Positions 9,983 through 22,236 of a DNA stretch of 64,000 bases are shown here, in pieces. The notes below the pieces were generated by a model. The model had not been told where the DNA came from, did no database searches, and was given only the letters and a program-made list of their open reading frames with translations. Source of the stretch: Nageia nagi (taxonomy: Eukaryota; Pinophyta); the NCBI GenBank assembly GCA_050084985.1, contig JBITNC010000001.1, positions 141,360,001 to 141,424,000 on the forward strand. Reading direction: 5' to 3'. Both the position numbers and the translations under genes were made by a program. The stretch's first letter is position 1. Every line of letters begins with the position of its first letter.

Positions 9983-11939
9983 AGTTACAATTTGTGCTCA
10001 CTGTTCACAACACAGATTCTTGCTTTCTTGAATGTTCACACTCAGAGCAGTTTCTCCAATTCGATTCTGGGTAGAACCAAATGCAACTTTCTTGACATGC
10101 AATTTGACTCAATAACAATATATTAAATTCATATACATTTTTTTCAATTTTAAAAACAATTGGATTTGGATGGTCTTTGAATTCCCTATAGTATGATATG
10201 TAGTTCATTTTCACTTACCATTCCATATGATATCAATTTGTGTAGAATTCACATATTCATTTTTTCAAAATGATTAAAGTGTAGGTCTATTTACGTATCA
10301 ACAATAACAATAAAGTCAATTGTAGGTTGTGGATCATAATCTTCAAGTCTCCTCTCTAAAAAGGTAGATCATGAGTGTTAGAGGAAGGATCTCATCTGAA
10401 GTTGGCACTTTGACTATAAGGGATAGCCACTTAGTTATCTTCTACATTCCTCCTTAGTGAAATATCGAGGTGGAAATAGAGGAACTTGTTACTATTATGG
10501 TAGCTCTAAGCTCCCTAGCTTGTTAAGTAGATAGGGAAATGAGGTGTTGAGATGTAGTTCTAATTTGAACATCTATACTGAAGGATATGATGGACATATC
10601 GTGAGATTTGTCTTTGATAACCCTCAAGATCGACTTCACCCTGGAAACCCGCTTTAATTTGGAAGATAAGCTAGTGGGATGCAAGATACCATATATAAGA
10701 TATTGACCTAATGATCTATAGTAGTTCGTAAGTGTGAATGTCACCTTGTTCACCTAGACTTATAATTATAAAAGTACATTAGAGATGATTTGATCATTGG
10801 TATTCACTACAAATATGGATATCGAAAGTAACTCCAAGAAAGATAGTGATAGTTTTATATTTTCAAATAATATTAACTAAAATTTCCTCTCAAAAAATAT
10901 GTTATAACATAGTAAATTGGGCTAGCTAATCAAGTTAATTAGTCAAAAGAGTCATATAAAAAGAAAAACATTCAGGTTTGAGTGACTTGAAAAAGTAATG
11001 AATTTAACTCCATATAGATTGATCTCTAAGGAAAAACTAAAGAAGATGCTTAATATTTTCTCATCACCCACATAATGGGTGTCATGGGTTGGTGATACTC
11101 AAATGAGATAATATATATCAAATGGGGAAACCTTTATATTTATTACTCCAAGTATAGTAGATTATTTGTAATATCCATTGCAAAATTTTATTATTAGGTT
11201 GTAACATCCACTTGTGATTAAGATTTTGAACCATCAAAAAATATGGAAAGAGCCATCCATAATCCTTACTAGGTTTATATATAAGAAAAGGGATGTTTAA
11301 AATCATCACTAGGGTTGGGAAGATTCAAATATAATCTTATAATGCATATATGAAGGAATAAAACCTGTGACTATTTAGAATGATTCAATATCCTAGTTAT
11401 TTAATCCAAATTTAGCTTTGGCTTCATCTGCAAAAAATCATTTTGACTTGATCTTCAAAGAAAAGTATGAAACCCTTTGAATCACATGGTAAAAGAATTT
11501 TAAGGAGTGAATCCATTAGACTTTAGTTTGAGGATAATCCTTGTGAGTGATTATAGTCCACCACCATAATAACTAGTCAATACCTAATAAACTTTTATGG
11601 AAGATATTTTGATTCTAAATTAATCATGGTTTGATGGCCTCCTATGCTTTCTAGATACTCTTTTCCATGAATATAATTTAAATTTGGATTGGTTCCTTAA
11701 GAGTCAAAGTGGTCTAGAGGCCAACCCCCTCTGATGCATGATCACCATATAGAGTGCATGAGGAAACATAATGCTGATGTAAAATTTTATATTCTTTATT
11801 GGTCTCCATAAATTGAATGACCTATTTCACATTGAGGGAAACCCTTTTGTAATGAATATCCAATAGATGAAAATATCAAAGATAATATGGGAGAAAATAT
11901 ATTTCCCATGTAAAATGATGATATCCTTTCTCATATTCA
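9983..11939. other. No gene recognised
   Basis: The first ~110 bases may be 5' leader of the NAA10-like pseudogene. A 76-codon minus frame at 10523-10753 lies in slightly more GC-rich DNA but resembles no family I know. The rest shows no coding or repeat signal I can support. Confidence 0.4.
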
Positions 11940-12417
11940 AAAGTTACCTAGAAAAATATGTCTATTGAGGTATTCACAACCATAATATTTTAAAAAAACC
12001 TTTTTTATATACTCTTTGATGGATGTATATACCTTTTATTTGAGTTTGCATAATGACACAATGAGAAGAATGTTAACAAAGGTTATAGAGTTTGGTTTTA
12101 TGCCAAATAATTGTATCTGCTAAAAATTCTATGTGACCTTTAAGAAAATTCATCTTATGTATATCATGTGGTCATTAATATCCATGAAATTGTGTTTGTA
12201 TCTTGCATCTTGTCAAACAATTCTTGGTTCATATGTATTATTATGTATTTTACATACATGTCTATTAGAATATTCAAAATCACAATATTCGATGAAAATC
12301 CTTTTTCAACTACTTTTTGATGGATGCTTATACCTTCTTCCTGAGTTATCACGATGGCATGTACTCGAAGAATGTTGATAAAGGATTTAATGTTCTTTTT
12401 TTCTTGATGTTAACACC
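11940..12417 (-). pseudogene. PLS-type PPR gene, downstream part (about 1.5 repeat units)
   Basis: The minus strand encodes pieces of a pentatricopeptide repeat protein of the plant PLS class, RNA-binding proteins that act in organelle RNA editing or processing. Visible are GISIHQKVVEKGFSSNIV, NILIDMYVKY, ELFDKMQDTNTISW and, in the next unit, FGIKPNSITFVNILL. These match the GxxIHxxVVKSGF, ALIDMYAKCG, FDxMxxRDVVSW and KPNSxTFxxIL signatures. The IH anchors sit at 12021 and 12322, 301 bp apart, the length of one P-L-S triplet. Stops and frameshifts abound. The reading is broken exactly at the target site of the Gypsy element at 12418 and resumes at 24153. Confidence 0.85.
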
Positions 12418-13155
12418 TAAAAATAAATTTTAATTTATTTAAAATCCCCTTTTAGGTATTTATGATAATTCATTGATTTAATTAATTTATTACTCTTATC
12501 ATTGTGCACACTTATCTAACTTTATATTTTATGATAACATGTTAGTCTGGAGATAAGCCCAAGAAGGGATCTTGATCCAGGTGCACCATAAGCCCAAGTA
12601 GGAGCCTTGGTACTAGACTTGCTATCTATAAAGTTGGAAGGTTATGCATGAGAAATCATGACATGATCTAGAATCCTTGATAGATGGTAATATACTTTTT
12701 TCATCCATGATCGATGTTTCTCAATGCCACCTATCATATCTAGATTTTATTATTCATTGAGCCATGCATTCCCATAATCTTCCTAAGCTATTTACACATG
12801 ATATTCTAAACATTGAAGGTGTGAAAACAACATCAAGTGAAAGGGGAAGGAGAACTAGAAAGATAATTGAGTGATTCTACTGGGATCCTAGTGCCATTAT
12901 TAGGTTGAGGTTAGATTAGTGGCTTTGTGTTTTGGAGAAGCTCATCATTCATCCCATCTTGGCCAAATATCACCTTCATTCATCGTGATAGGTAAAGTAC
13001 ATGTTTGTATCTTTTGTTAATCCAAGTTTATAGGTCAAGGTCAATTAAGATCATTATTGTATTTCATGTCACTACTATTTATTTCTATTTTATTATTAAT
13101 TTAATGAATTACATATATTAAATAACCCTAATAAATTATTATTTTGGTTATAACA
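12418..13155 (+). repeat. 5' LTR of Gypsy B (738 bp)
   Basis: Starts TGTTAACACC and ends TTATAACA. It aligns with 21535-22218 and, past the insertion, with 24084-24147. Shared blocks include GAGATAAG-CCAAG, TTGCTATCTATAAAG and the pair GGTTGAGG / GATCATTAT near the 3' end. Confidence 0.92.
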
Positions 13156-13156
13156 A

Positions 13157-13170
13157 TTGGTGAACTTGAC
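13157..13170 (+). other. Candidate primer-binding site of Gypsy B
   Basis: TTGGTGAACTTGAC begins one base after the LTR end, the right place for a tRNA primer site. I cannot name the tRNA. Confidence 0.45.
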
Positions 13171-13535
13171 TTTCTTGTGAAACATTGCATTTTTCTATGG
13201 AGTCTTCTATTGAAAACCTTAGTTTTTATTTTCTCTTTGCTTGTGATAATTCTTTATAAAAATTAGAAATTTCTATTGCTTGAAAATTATTGGATTTGAA
13301 GAAAATTTATTTTTTGTCGAATTTCATTTTTGAATTAAACCCTTGATTTTGAAGCTTATTTTGTTCATTTTAGTGAGATATAGCATTGTAAACTTATGCC
13401 CTGACCATAGATATATGTGATTTGGAACTAATTATTATTTTTTGAAGTCTATAATTGTATATTTTACCCACTTGTTATGATAAAATCCCAAGGTGTTTTG
13501 GATATGACTAATATTATATCTCAAGTATTTTAGAT

Positions 13536-14691
13536 ATGGAACCCACTAAATTTATTGCCATGGTTAATAAATTTTATGATACTACTAAAGCTAATTTGAA
13601 GAAGATACTTTATGGTGATTATGGAATCACACAAAGCAAAGGGATTTCAAATGTATCCAGGGATTCAAATCCCTTATGTGATGACATCCGAAATGAAAAG
13701 GCACCTGACCTTCAAGTGAAACCATTTTTTGACTCATACTCAAGAGAAGACAATCCTATGGGTTATATCAAGGCTTTAAAAATGAAGTTTGAATTTAAGT
13801 TTGGATTAAATAACAATTTAATGGATAATTATTTTCCAACTACTTTAAAGGGTGATGCTATCAATTGGTATTTTTCTTTTCCATCTAAGTTAATTAATTC
13901 TTATGCATAACTCATATCTGAATTTTATATGCATTTCAAACATAGAGCTCCTAGGAAAGTTATTATTTATGATTTAATTAATACTAGGCAAAGACCAAAT
14001 GAGAGATTAGAAAATATTGCTCAAATATTTCAAAATATTTGGAGTATGATTAAGGATCCTTTATTGGAAGCACATGTTAAGGCCATATTTATTCATAATA
14101 TTAATCATTAATTGAGGTTTATAGCTATGGATTATGTGGATTTTTCTTTTTCTAACATTTTTCATAAGTTGATTCAAAAAGAGGAGTGTACGATGGAAAT
14201 GTAAAAATTGAAGTATGATAATCCATCAAAAGATCAGAAAAAGCCATATCCAAAGAGGGAAGATAAACATCTCCAAGTATTTGAGGGGACCCATACATTG
14301 AACAATGACATATCATAGAGCAGTGACACTTTGAGAAGGAATAAGGACATAAAAGATATGAGACTCCCTCTTCTCCCTAAAGTCATGTATGAGGTTTTAT
14401 TTATGATAAAGTTTGATCAAGATTAGTTCAATGCAAGAGTTAGGAGAAGATGATCCAAAGCCAAAGTGGTATAATGAAAATATTTATTATCTTTATTGTC
14501 AAGTTAAAGGACATAGGACTAATGATTGTATTAAATTGAGGAAGAATATGCAAAAAATCATTGGTAGTGGACAATTAAACTATGATCCAAATGATAGTAA
14601 GGATTGTTATGAATATAATGAAGATGATTTTCAAGTCAATAACATAAGTGCCAATATACCCCGAGAAAATCCCTCAACAATGTCACATTAA
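13536..14691 (+). pseudogene. Gypsy gag (element B), with stops and a frame change
   Basis: The frame from the ATG at 13536 encodes a Retrotrans_gag-like protein: PFFDSYSREDNPMGYIKAL, then FPTTLKGDAINWYFSFPS (the FPxTLKGxAxxWY...LP core), a stop at 13908, and in the same frame the FKHRAPRK and RQRPNERLENI blocks (13929-14111). A frame change follows. 14413-14691 then holds YCQVKGHRTNDCIKLRK, a zinc knuckle of the plant form CxxH/K-GHxTxxC. Gag forms the particle and packages RNA. Downstream the text is acidic and charged, but no protease or RT motif could be found up to 15875. Confidence 0.85.
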
Positions 14692-15369
14692 AAATATGAT
14701 TAAGATGAAATAAGTATGTTTAAGTTGCTCCAAATCTCGCATAGAGAAGATTTCTTATAGATTATACAAAATATGAATGTATACTCATATTTTAGAAGAT
14801 AAATTCTCACAAATAATAAAAATTACCTTCACAAATAGTGAAATACCAAACAAGGAAAATGATAAAGATCATGAAGAACCAATTGAGAAAAAAGATCAAG
14901 AATAGGTTACATAGACTAATATAGGCTCGAGGCCAAGCAATTTTGATGATAACAGTGGTTGGGAACAATTAAGGAAGTTTAGTAGTAGGCTCTATAAATG
15001 AAGTAAATTTTGAAATAGAAAAGGTCTGAGAAGTTAGCTATATTGAATTAAGTGAAAAAAATGAACTAGAATTTCCAACAAAATTAGTTGTAGCATTTTT
15101 TGAGTATCCTAAGAAGTTGAAGTGCAAGAAGAAGATAAAAATAAGAATGAACAACAATAGGAAAAGAATAAAGTGTGCAAAAAAATGTAATGATAATTTT
15201 TTTTCAGATTTCTATGATAAGTTTAGATTCTATACAATAAGATAAGCCTACCACTCTTGTATTCAAGGATATTTATACTCTTGTCCAATACTTGGGGGCA
15301 AAAGATATCCCAATTCAAAGGTAATTTCAAGTATTATTCTCCAATTTGATCTTTATAATTCATTTGATT

Positions 15370-15875
15370 ATCCTTCCCTTAGTTACTTGAGGCAATAAGT
15401 ACTTGATGATTCTCTTAGTTTAATCTCTTCCCTTCGTACTTGGGGCAATAAGTGCTAGATGATTCTCATCCCTTGGATACTTGAGGCAATAAGTACTATG
15501 ATGATGCTCTTTTATTATTATTCTTATAATTTATTCTTCATGATGTTTATTCTTATGCTTTACTAGTTATGATAATCCTTATACTTTGATAATTATGTGA
15601 TAATCCTATGATATGATAAGCTACCAAGTTTTATATGATTATCCTTATAATTTAGTCATTTTTAACAAATATGCTTCTTCATAATGGTATACCACATTCT
15701 TATCATTTGTCTCTCTATAAGGGAGGAGTATGCTTATCAAAATCCATGGCAACATGGTGGCTTGGAGGTCCAAGTCTATCACATTCTTATCATTTGGTTT
15801 TCTATGGTTTTCTATAAGGGAGGGGTATACTTATCAAAATACATGGTAACATGGTGGATTGAAGGTCTTGATCTA
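15370..15875 (+). repeat. Direct repeats in the 3' interior of Gypsy B
   Basis: ACTTGAGGCAATAAGTACT-like units recur at about 15380, 15440 and 15481. Farther on, a ~95-100 bp unit starting at CACATTCTTATCATTTG and containing CTATAAGGGAGG and CATGGTAACATGGTGG occurs twice (about 15691-15780 and 15779-15875). The frame across the second pair is open for 73 codons by chance of the duplication. No protein family is seen. Confidence 0.7.
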
Positions 15876-16380
15876 TCACATAAATTTATCTTTTCAAATA
15901 AATGAATTGCTCTACAATTCAACTCTGCAACTCAAAGTATGAACAAAAAACTAAATAATGGAGAACAAGAATTTTAACCAAAACCAAATCTTTTATTGAG
16001 AATACAATTCATACACTTACACACTTGAATACATTGCTAATACATCACTCATCACATAAGAGATCATAAATGACCTTTTCCCTTCAACTTACAAGTTGGA
16101 AAATAAAACAAACTTGAAATGAAATGCCAAAATGCAAAGAAATGACACAAAAGAAACACTGCTAGCTAATCGGCTAGTTTGCTAGCTAGTGGGCTGATTA
16201 TAGTGTGTCCTAATTGATTGGCCAATTTTGGAATGGACTAACCGATGGGCTGGTTATGAACTAGACTAACCGATCTACAATGTATTAATTTGTAGATCAA
16301 GAGCAAAGACATAAAATAGTAAGCTCAAATTTGTTCAATATTTGATGCTTCAATTTGTCCTAAGTTCTTCAAAGTCTTCA
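15876..16380 (-). repeat. 3' LTR of Copia family 2
   Basis: It aligns with 20679-21183 at equal length (505 bp). The inner end is sharp (TGAAGACTTTGAAG on the minus strand). The outer end should read ...ATAACTTCA but is changed here. The middle (16160-16275) is rich in GGCTAG/CTAGC motifs. Confidence 0.85.
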
Positions 16381-16397
16381 TACTCCCCCTTATTGAT
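16381..16397 (-). other. Polypurine tract of Copia family 2
   Basis: The minus strand reads TCAATAAGGGGGAGTA immediately before the 3' LTR, the expected plus-strand primer. Confidence 0.85.
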
Positions 16398-16726
16398 AAG
16401 AGAACCAAAAATCATGTCTCTTAATAGCATAAATTGAGATTTTTCCATTAATTTTATGAATATATCTACCACTTGATCTTGTGTTAGACAATACCTCAAT
16501 TTCCTATCCCTTTCTCCACCAAATCTTGTATGAATTGAGTCTTCAAATAAAAGTATTTTATTCTAGAATGATGGATAGGGTACTTTGGTTATCACAAAAA
16601 ATTATTGTTGCTTGTGTTTTCTCCTTTCCAATCTCCTTCAACACCTTCCTCAACCATAGTGCTTGTGTTTAAGCACTTGTTATTGCTACATTATTCAACT
16701 TCAGTACTTGAAAGAGCTATAATAGA

Positions 16727-17395
16727 TTATTTTTTAAATCTCCATGATATCAAACTTGATTCAAGAGAGAAGCAATTTCCACTTGTTCTCTTTCTATCAT
16801 CCAAATCCCTATCCCAATCACTATCACTAAAACCTGTAAGTTGGAGCTTGGAATTACATGTATAATGTATTTCATAATTTACTATTCCCTTCACATATCT
16901 AATTATTCTCTTTAATTTCTTGATATGTATAATTGATGAATCACTCATGTATCTTGCAACTCAAGATACACTAAATTGGAAATTTAGTCTTGTGTTTGTT
17001 AGAAATATAAGGCTTCCAATAATGCTTCTATATTATTTCTTGTTCACCTTTGATTCTCCATCTTCTTTGCAAAAGTGTTCTCCATGGGCTGTAGGTTTTG
17101 TAATAGGTGTACAATTATCCATGTTGAATCTTTTTAACATGTCTCTTGCATATTTGAATTGAGACACAAATATTTCATCTTGTGTTTGATGCACCTCCAA
17201 GCTAAGAAAGTAGCTCATCAAACCAAGATCTTTCATTTCAAACTTAGCCATCATATGATTTTTGAAAGCTTCATTGATTTTATTACTGCTGCCCATGAAG
17301 ATCAAATCATCTACATACAAGCAAACAATCAAAATATCAATACCATTTTTCTTGAAATACAAGGTAGGTTTTCTTACACTTCTTTGAAAACCCAC
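16727..17395 (-). pseudogene. Copia RT C-terminal half and RNase H start (family 2)
   Basis: The minus-strand frame 17395-17033 contains CLYVDDLIFMGSS (catalytic YVDD intact, 17306-17317), KFEMKDLGLMSYFLSLEV, DMLKRFNMDNC and a TKP block, all typical of Copia RT. The same frame after a stop (16948-16727) reads IIRYVKGIVNYEIHY and the RNase H site GFSDSDWDRDLDDRKRTSG. The rest of RNase H lies in broken frames before the polypurine tract. Confidence 0.9.
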
Positions 17396-17660
17396 ACTTT
17401 TGAAGTATCCATCAATTCTAGTATACCAAGCCCTTGGAGCTTACTTAAACCCATATAGAGCCTTTTTGAGCTTGTATACATGGTATTCTTTTCTAGAAAC
17501 TTTAAATCCTTGAGTATGTGCTACATACACCTCTTCATTTATGTATCCATTTAAAAATGCACTCTTCACATCCATATGTTGGATTGCCCAATGTTTTCTT
17601 GTAGCTAATGAAAGTAACAATCTAATTATTTCTTGCCTTGCAATCAGTGCAAATGTTTAT

Positions 17661-18260
17661 TCAAAATCCACTCCATAATATTGAGTGAATCCTTTTTCCA
17701 TGTCTTGCTATGTATATTTCAATACTCCCATCACTCTTGCATTTTATTTCATACACCCATTTTGAACCAACCATTTTCTTACCTTTGGGCAACTCACAAA
17801 GTTCCCAAGTGTCATTCTTCTCAATAAGATCAATCTCCTCTTCCATAGCTTGCATCCAAACACCATTAAGACAAGCTTCTTCATAACAATATGGCTCAAT
17901 AACAATAATATTTGAAATAAGAACAAAATCTAAAATAGACCAAAGTGCATAGTTTACCATTTCACCTTTGGGCTCTCCATTATCTTCATCTCCATACATT
18001 TGAATGCTCTCCAATCTTACAACTAAAATTTGCATTTCTTGAGTTTGGATTCTTGTAATTCTCCTCATGATGTTGCCATATATAATTTTACTTTTTGTAT
18101 GATCCTTAAACCATCTCTTGCCTTTGTTGCCTTGGTTCAACAATCTTGCATTGGGTAAACTTGGTGCACTTACATGTTTTGGTGATGTAGTGGAGTTGGA
18201 TGATCTTGGTGAGCTTGGAGCACTCACACTTGGTGGATATCCTTCAATTTTATTTCTCAC
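17661..18260 (-). pseudogene. Copia RT N-terminal part (family 2)
   Basis: The minus-strand frame shows CLNGVWMQAMEEEIDLIEKN, then TWELCELPKGKKMVGSKWVY, the conserved start of Copia RT (W..A...E...L..N.TW.LV.LP.GK..I..KWV). It ends near 17661. The catalytic YVDD part continues in another frame from about 17395, so at least one indel lies between. Confidence 0.9.
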
Positions 18261-18326
18261 AACATGTCTAGAATGCTATTTTGCTACTTCTTTCTCCTCC
18301 AAACTCTCTTCTTCAAGAACACTCTG

Positions 18327-19358
18327 CTACAATTTTTTATTACTGTATTCTCCCCCTTCATCAAAAATTGTATCTCTTGATGCAATTATTTTGTGGCTCT
18401 TGGGATTATATAATTTGTAGGTTTTTGAATGCACACAATATCCTATAAAAACATAAGGCTTAAATTTTGCATCCAACTTCCTCCTCTTTTCATCATTAAT
18501 GTGCACATATTCAAGACACCCAAACACTCTCAAGTGTTTCATATTTGGTTTTCTTTCAAACCAAGCTTCATTGGGGGTAATTTTTTCCAAGCTTCTTATA
18601 GGGTATCAGTTCAAAATGTACACTTCTATCCTTATTTCTTGAGCCAAATAAATGTTGAAATTTTTTTTACTTTGCATCATGCTTCTTACCATTTCAATAA
18701 GAGTCCTAGTTTTCCTTTCCACTACACCATTTTGCTATGGTGTGTAGGGAGAGGTAAGGTGTCTCCTAATGCCATTCTCTTTGCAAAACTAGAAAAATTC
18801 ATTACTATAGTATTTTCCTCCTCTATCACTTCTCAAAAACTTCACACTATGCCCACTTTGCTTCTCAACAAATAATTTGAATTCCTTAAAAGAATCAAAT
18901 TCTTTATCTTTGCTTGAGGTAAAATAAACCCAACTCATTCTTGTGAAATCATCAATGAAAGTGACAAAGTAAGAAGATTTACCAAAACTTTGATTTTGCA
19001 TAGGTGCATTAATGTTAGTATGGACCAATTGGAGAGGGTGTTTGGCTCTCCATGCTTCATTTTTCAAAAATATTCCCCTTGCTTACTTTCCTAATGCACA
19101 CCCTTCACACACATATTTACTTTCTTCTACTTGTGTAAGCCCTCTCACCATTTCTAAAAGAGTTTTCAAACTCTAAAAATTCAAGTTTCCAAGCCTCATA
19201 TGGCAAAGTTTACTCTTGTATTCAATCCCCACAAAAATATAACCACCATCATTCTGAAGAAATTTTACAAGAAAGTGTTTATTTTCAATCATATGGATAG
19301 TAGTCACAAGTCTCTCACCATGATTTTTTATCATATATCTTGCATATTTTATCTTCAA
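18327..19358 (-). pseudogene. Copia integrase (family 2)
   Basis: The pre-integrase part (19358-19173) ends LCHMRLGNLNF. The core (19067-18789) holds PLQLVHTNINAP, where the first catalytic Asp is Asn (normally HTD), then FIDDFTRMSWVY and FLRSDRGGKYYS with the second Asp. Near 18740 the minus strand reads P-stop-QNGVVERK, where the stop is a TAG in place of the first Gln of PQQNG. The third acidic residue is kept. The C-terminal part (18590-18327) reads MKHLRVFGCLEYVHI and KLDAKFKPYVFIGY, as in plant Copia integrases. Confidence 0.9.
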
Positions 19359-19407
19359 ACACCAATTTATAATTTATTTCCAGCATTTGGCCAATACTCA
19401 ATAAACT

Positions 19408-19770
19408 CTATTTTAAATCTAAAGTGTAGTAAATGTTCTTTACCTTCATGGTTCCTTTCTTTGTTAGAACTTGTATCTCTCCTTTGCCAATAATCTCCAA
19501 TCTCTTCTCATCTCCCAATCTCACACTAGATTTATAGGAGTAACCAATTGAGGAGAGCAAAGATTTCTCATCGGTCATGTGATTTGAGCACCCACTATCC
19601 AATAGTCAAGTCTCATCTTCAAGTTTTTGAGAGTCTATCATTGATAGGAATAATTGCTCTTGACCATAACTATGCTCTTCTCCATAATTTATAGCTTTTC
19701 CTTTATGTGCTTTCTTCATTTTGCATTCATACTCAAGATGGAAAAATTTATTACAATAATAGCATTACAT
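19408..19770 (-). pseudogene. Copia zinc knuckle and protease (family 2)
   Basis: Near 19770-19730 the minus strand encodes CYYCNKFFHLEYEC, a C-x2-C-x4-H-x4-C knuckle. After a stop comes LLDSGCSNHMTDEKSLLSS (frame 19602-19408), the Copia retropepsin active site with D-S-G kept. The strand RLGDEKRLEIIGKG and the block NIYYTLDLK follow. Confidence 0.88.
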
Positions 19771-19875
19771 ATTTCTTTTATCTTTACCTCTACTGGCTCC
19801 TCTTTAGGATTATCTCCTCCTTGATGATGATGCTGGTTCATTTTTTGAATTTTGATCTCCTCCTTTTCCTCTTCC

Positions 19876-20623
19876 TCATCCAAAAGAACCTCTTCTTCCT
19901 CCTCTTATGGATCTACCTCTTCCTCCTGTACCTCTACCTTGTCCTCTTCCTTGTCCTTCATTCTCTTTAATGGATAATGCTTGCTCATCACTGTTACTTG
20001 TTCCTACTCTTGTTCTCTTTGACATTCTCTCTTCATGTGATGTGAGAGAGCCAATTAAATTATCAATTTTCATGGTAGAGAGGTATTTCCTATCCAATAA
20101 TAAGTGCAACATGATCAAATTTCTCTATCAAGGTTATCAAAATCTTCTTTATGATAACCTCTTTCTCTATCTTCTCTCCAAGAGTGGCCATTTTATTGAT
20201 TATGGATTTCACTCTCACACAATAATCTCCAATAGTCTCCTTCTCTTCTTGCTTCATGTTGTCAAACTCCCTTCTCAATTTTTGGAGTTTTACTTCTTTC
20301 ACTTTGAGGCTCCCTTGATATCCTTTTCTCAATACTGCCCATGCTTCTTGGGTTGAGACACAAGCTGAGATTCTAGGGAAGATGCTCTTCTCTAAAGTTG
20401 CTTGTATGAAGGACAGAGCCATGGAGTTTTATCTCTCATTCTCCTTTACTTCTTTCTTTGCATATGCACTCAAGACACTCTAATCTATAGGATCATTATA
20501 GCTAGATTCTATAATATCCCAATAGCCTTTTTCCTTTAGGAGAGTATTCATTAGAACACTCGAATACTCATAGTCACTTCCATCAAATTCTAGAATGGTG
20601 ATTGAATTTGAATCACTTTCCAT
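19876..20623 (-). pseudogene. Copia gag (family 2)
   Basis: Gag begins MESDSNSITILEFDGSDYEY at 20623 and reads through LKEKGYWDII. After a stop, the same frame (20422-20090) reads ALSFIQATLEKSIFPRI, EAWAVLRKGYQGS, KLRREFDNMKQEEKETIGDY and INKMATLGEKI, the UBN2/Copia gag fold. A frame change near 20100 leads to a Gly/Arg-rich tail (GQGRGQGRGTGGRGRS). The element's RNA-binding shell protein would have come from here. Confidence 0.9.
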
Positions 20624-20664
20624 TTCATCTCTTCTTCTTCTTGAACCCAAATTGATCCAACAAA

Positions 20665-20676
20665 GCTCTGATACCA
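20665..20676 (-). other. Primer-binding site (tRNA-Met) of Copia family 2
   Basis: The minus strand reads TGGTATCAGAGC two bases inside the 5' LTR, an exact match to the initiator tRNA-Met primer site used by most plant Copia elements. Confidence 0.9.
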
Positions 20677-20678
20677 AA

Positions 20679-21183
20679 TGAAGTTATTAAACACTTTAAA
20701 ATAAGTGAATTACTCTACAATTCAACTCTACAACTCAAAGTATGAACAATAAACTCAACAATGGAGAACAAAAATTTGAACCAACATCAAATCTTTTATT
20801 GAGAATGTGATTCACACACTTACACACTTGAATACATTGCTAATACATCACACATCACATAAGAGGTCATAGGTAATCTTTTCCCTTTATCTTACAAGCT
20901 AGAAAACAAAATGATTTTAAAATGAAATGCCAAAACATAAAGAAACAACACATAGGAAACACTGCTAGCTAGTTGATTGGTTTGCTAGTCGATAGGCTAA
21001 TTACGATGTATCCTAACTAGTTTGCCAGTTCTAGACTGGACTAACTAGTGGGCCAATTATGGATTAGACTAATGAATCTACAAAATATTGGTTTGTAGAC
21101 AAAGAGAAAAGATATAAAATGGTAAGCTCAAATTTTTTCAAAATTTGATGCTTCATGTTGTCCTAAGTTCTTAAAAGTCTTCA
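20679..21183 (-). repeat. 5' LTR of Copia family 2 (505 bp)
   Basis: On the minus strand it starts TGAAGACTTT and ends TTAATAACTTCA, giving TG...CA. Its centre (about 20960-21070) holds the same kind of CTAGCTAG / GGCTAATT-rich tract seen in its partner at 16160-16275. Confidence 0.9.
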
Positions 21184-21534
21184 CTTAGTGGGTAAGCCAC
21201 TAAGGATAAGTTTCATATCTTCTCTTGTTAATTTCATATCATATAATATTTAATGTCTACATTTAATATATCTTACAATATTTTTTTTTTTTAATTTAAG
21301 TTGATTATAGGTTCTTCATATTTTATTTGGGTCACTCCTATGATGAGAGGTCCATCATGTCACAACCAAGCCAAAGAGGGGGCATAACATTGGTGAAAAT
21401 TGGGGCATCCAAAGTTACCGTTGTGAATAAATATTTGTGAAGAGTATTTTTTTAATTATATTATTATAATCTAAATTTATTCTTTGATTTTATTTTATCC
21501 CTAAAGTATCAAATCATATTCAAAGTGGGGCATC
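21184..21534 (+). other. 3' interior of Gypsy B, with polypurine tracts
   Basis: This is the piece of Gypsy B between the Copia insertion and the 3' LTR. It has no gene. A purine run AAAGAGGGGG lies at about 21373, and AAAGTGGGGC at about 21522-21531 sits just before the LTR and is the likely plus-strand primer. Confidence 0.7.
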
Positions 21535-22236
21535 TCTTAACACCTAAAAAGGAATTTAATTTAATTAAAATCTTCTTTTAGGTATTTCTAATAATTCATT
21601 TATCTATTAATTTATTACTCTTATCATTATGCATACTTATCTACCTTTATGTTTTATGATAACAGGTCAATCCAGAGATAAGTCCAAGGAGTCTTGGCCC
21701 ATGTGCTTCATAAGCCCAAGGAAGAGCCTTGACACTATACTTGCTATCTATAAAGGTGGAAGGGTAATGCATGAGAAATAATGATATGTTATGGAATCAT
21801 TGAAAGGTGGTAATATACTTAAATCATTATTGATTGATGTTCCTTAATACCACCTATCATATCTATATTTTATTATTAATTGAGCTCTACATTCCTATTG
21901 TCTTCCTAAGTTATATATACAAGATATTTTGAACATCAAAGGTGTGATGTCAACATCGAACAAAAGGGAAAGGTAAGCTAGAAAGGTAACCAAGAAACAA
22001 CATAGGGATCCTAGTATTGTCATTAGGTTGAGGTTGAATTGGTAGCTCTATATTTTGGAGAAGCATGTACATCATTCATCCCATTGCAGTCGAATATCAT
22101 CTTCATTCATTATGATAGGTAAAGTATAGGTTTATATCTTTTATTAATCTAGGTTGATAGGTTGAGGCCAATTAAGATCATTATCATCTTTCATGTCACT
22201 AATATTTACTTCTATTTCATTATTAATTAAATAAAT
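21535..22236 (+). repeat. 3' LTR of Gypsy B, first part
   Basis: Starts TCTTAACACC (first G of TG lost) and aligns with 12418-13095. It is interrupted at 22236 by the LINE-type insertion and continues at 24084. Confidence 0.9.

Larger units (their letters stand above)
15876..21183 (-). mobile_element. Copia element, family 2, inserted in Gypsy B
   Basis: On the minus strand it has a 505-bp 5' LTR (20679-21183), an exact tRNA-Met primer site, gag, protease, integrase, RT, RNase H, a polypurine tract and a 3' LTR (about 15876-16380). No matching duplication is found outside it. The outer ~20 bases of the 3' LTR resemble the flanking Gypsy repeat, so that edge may be off by about 20 bases. Several frame changes and stops make it non-functional. 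Confidence 0.92.

Noticed and set aside
9629-10126. 165-codon plus-strand frame
   Set aside because: It is antisense to the NAA10-like frame, whose motifs fit a known family. The plus frame matches nothing.
15370-15880. CRISPR-like repeats
   Set aside because: Repeats are few and uneven, with no uniform spacers, and the setting is a plant retrotransposon.
19707-20356. Plus-strand frames of 87 and 149 codons
   Set aside because: They are antisense to the Gly/Arg-rich gag tail of Copia family 2, which explains their composition.
15876-21188. A target duplication for Copia family 2
   Set aside because: Bases outside the LTRs (ATCTA and CTTAG) do not match, and the outer LTR end at 15876 is uncertain, so none is claimed.
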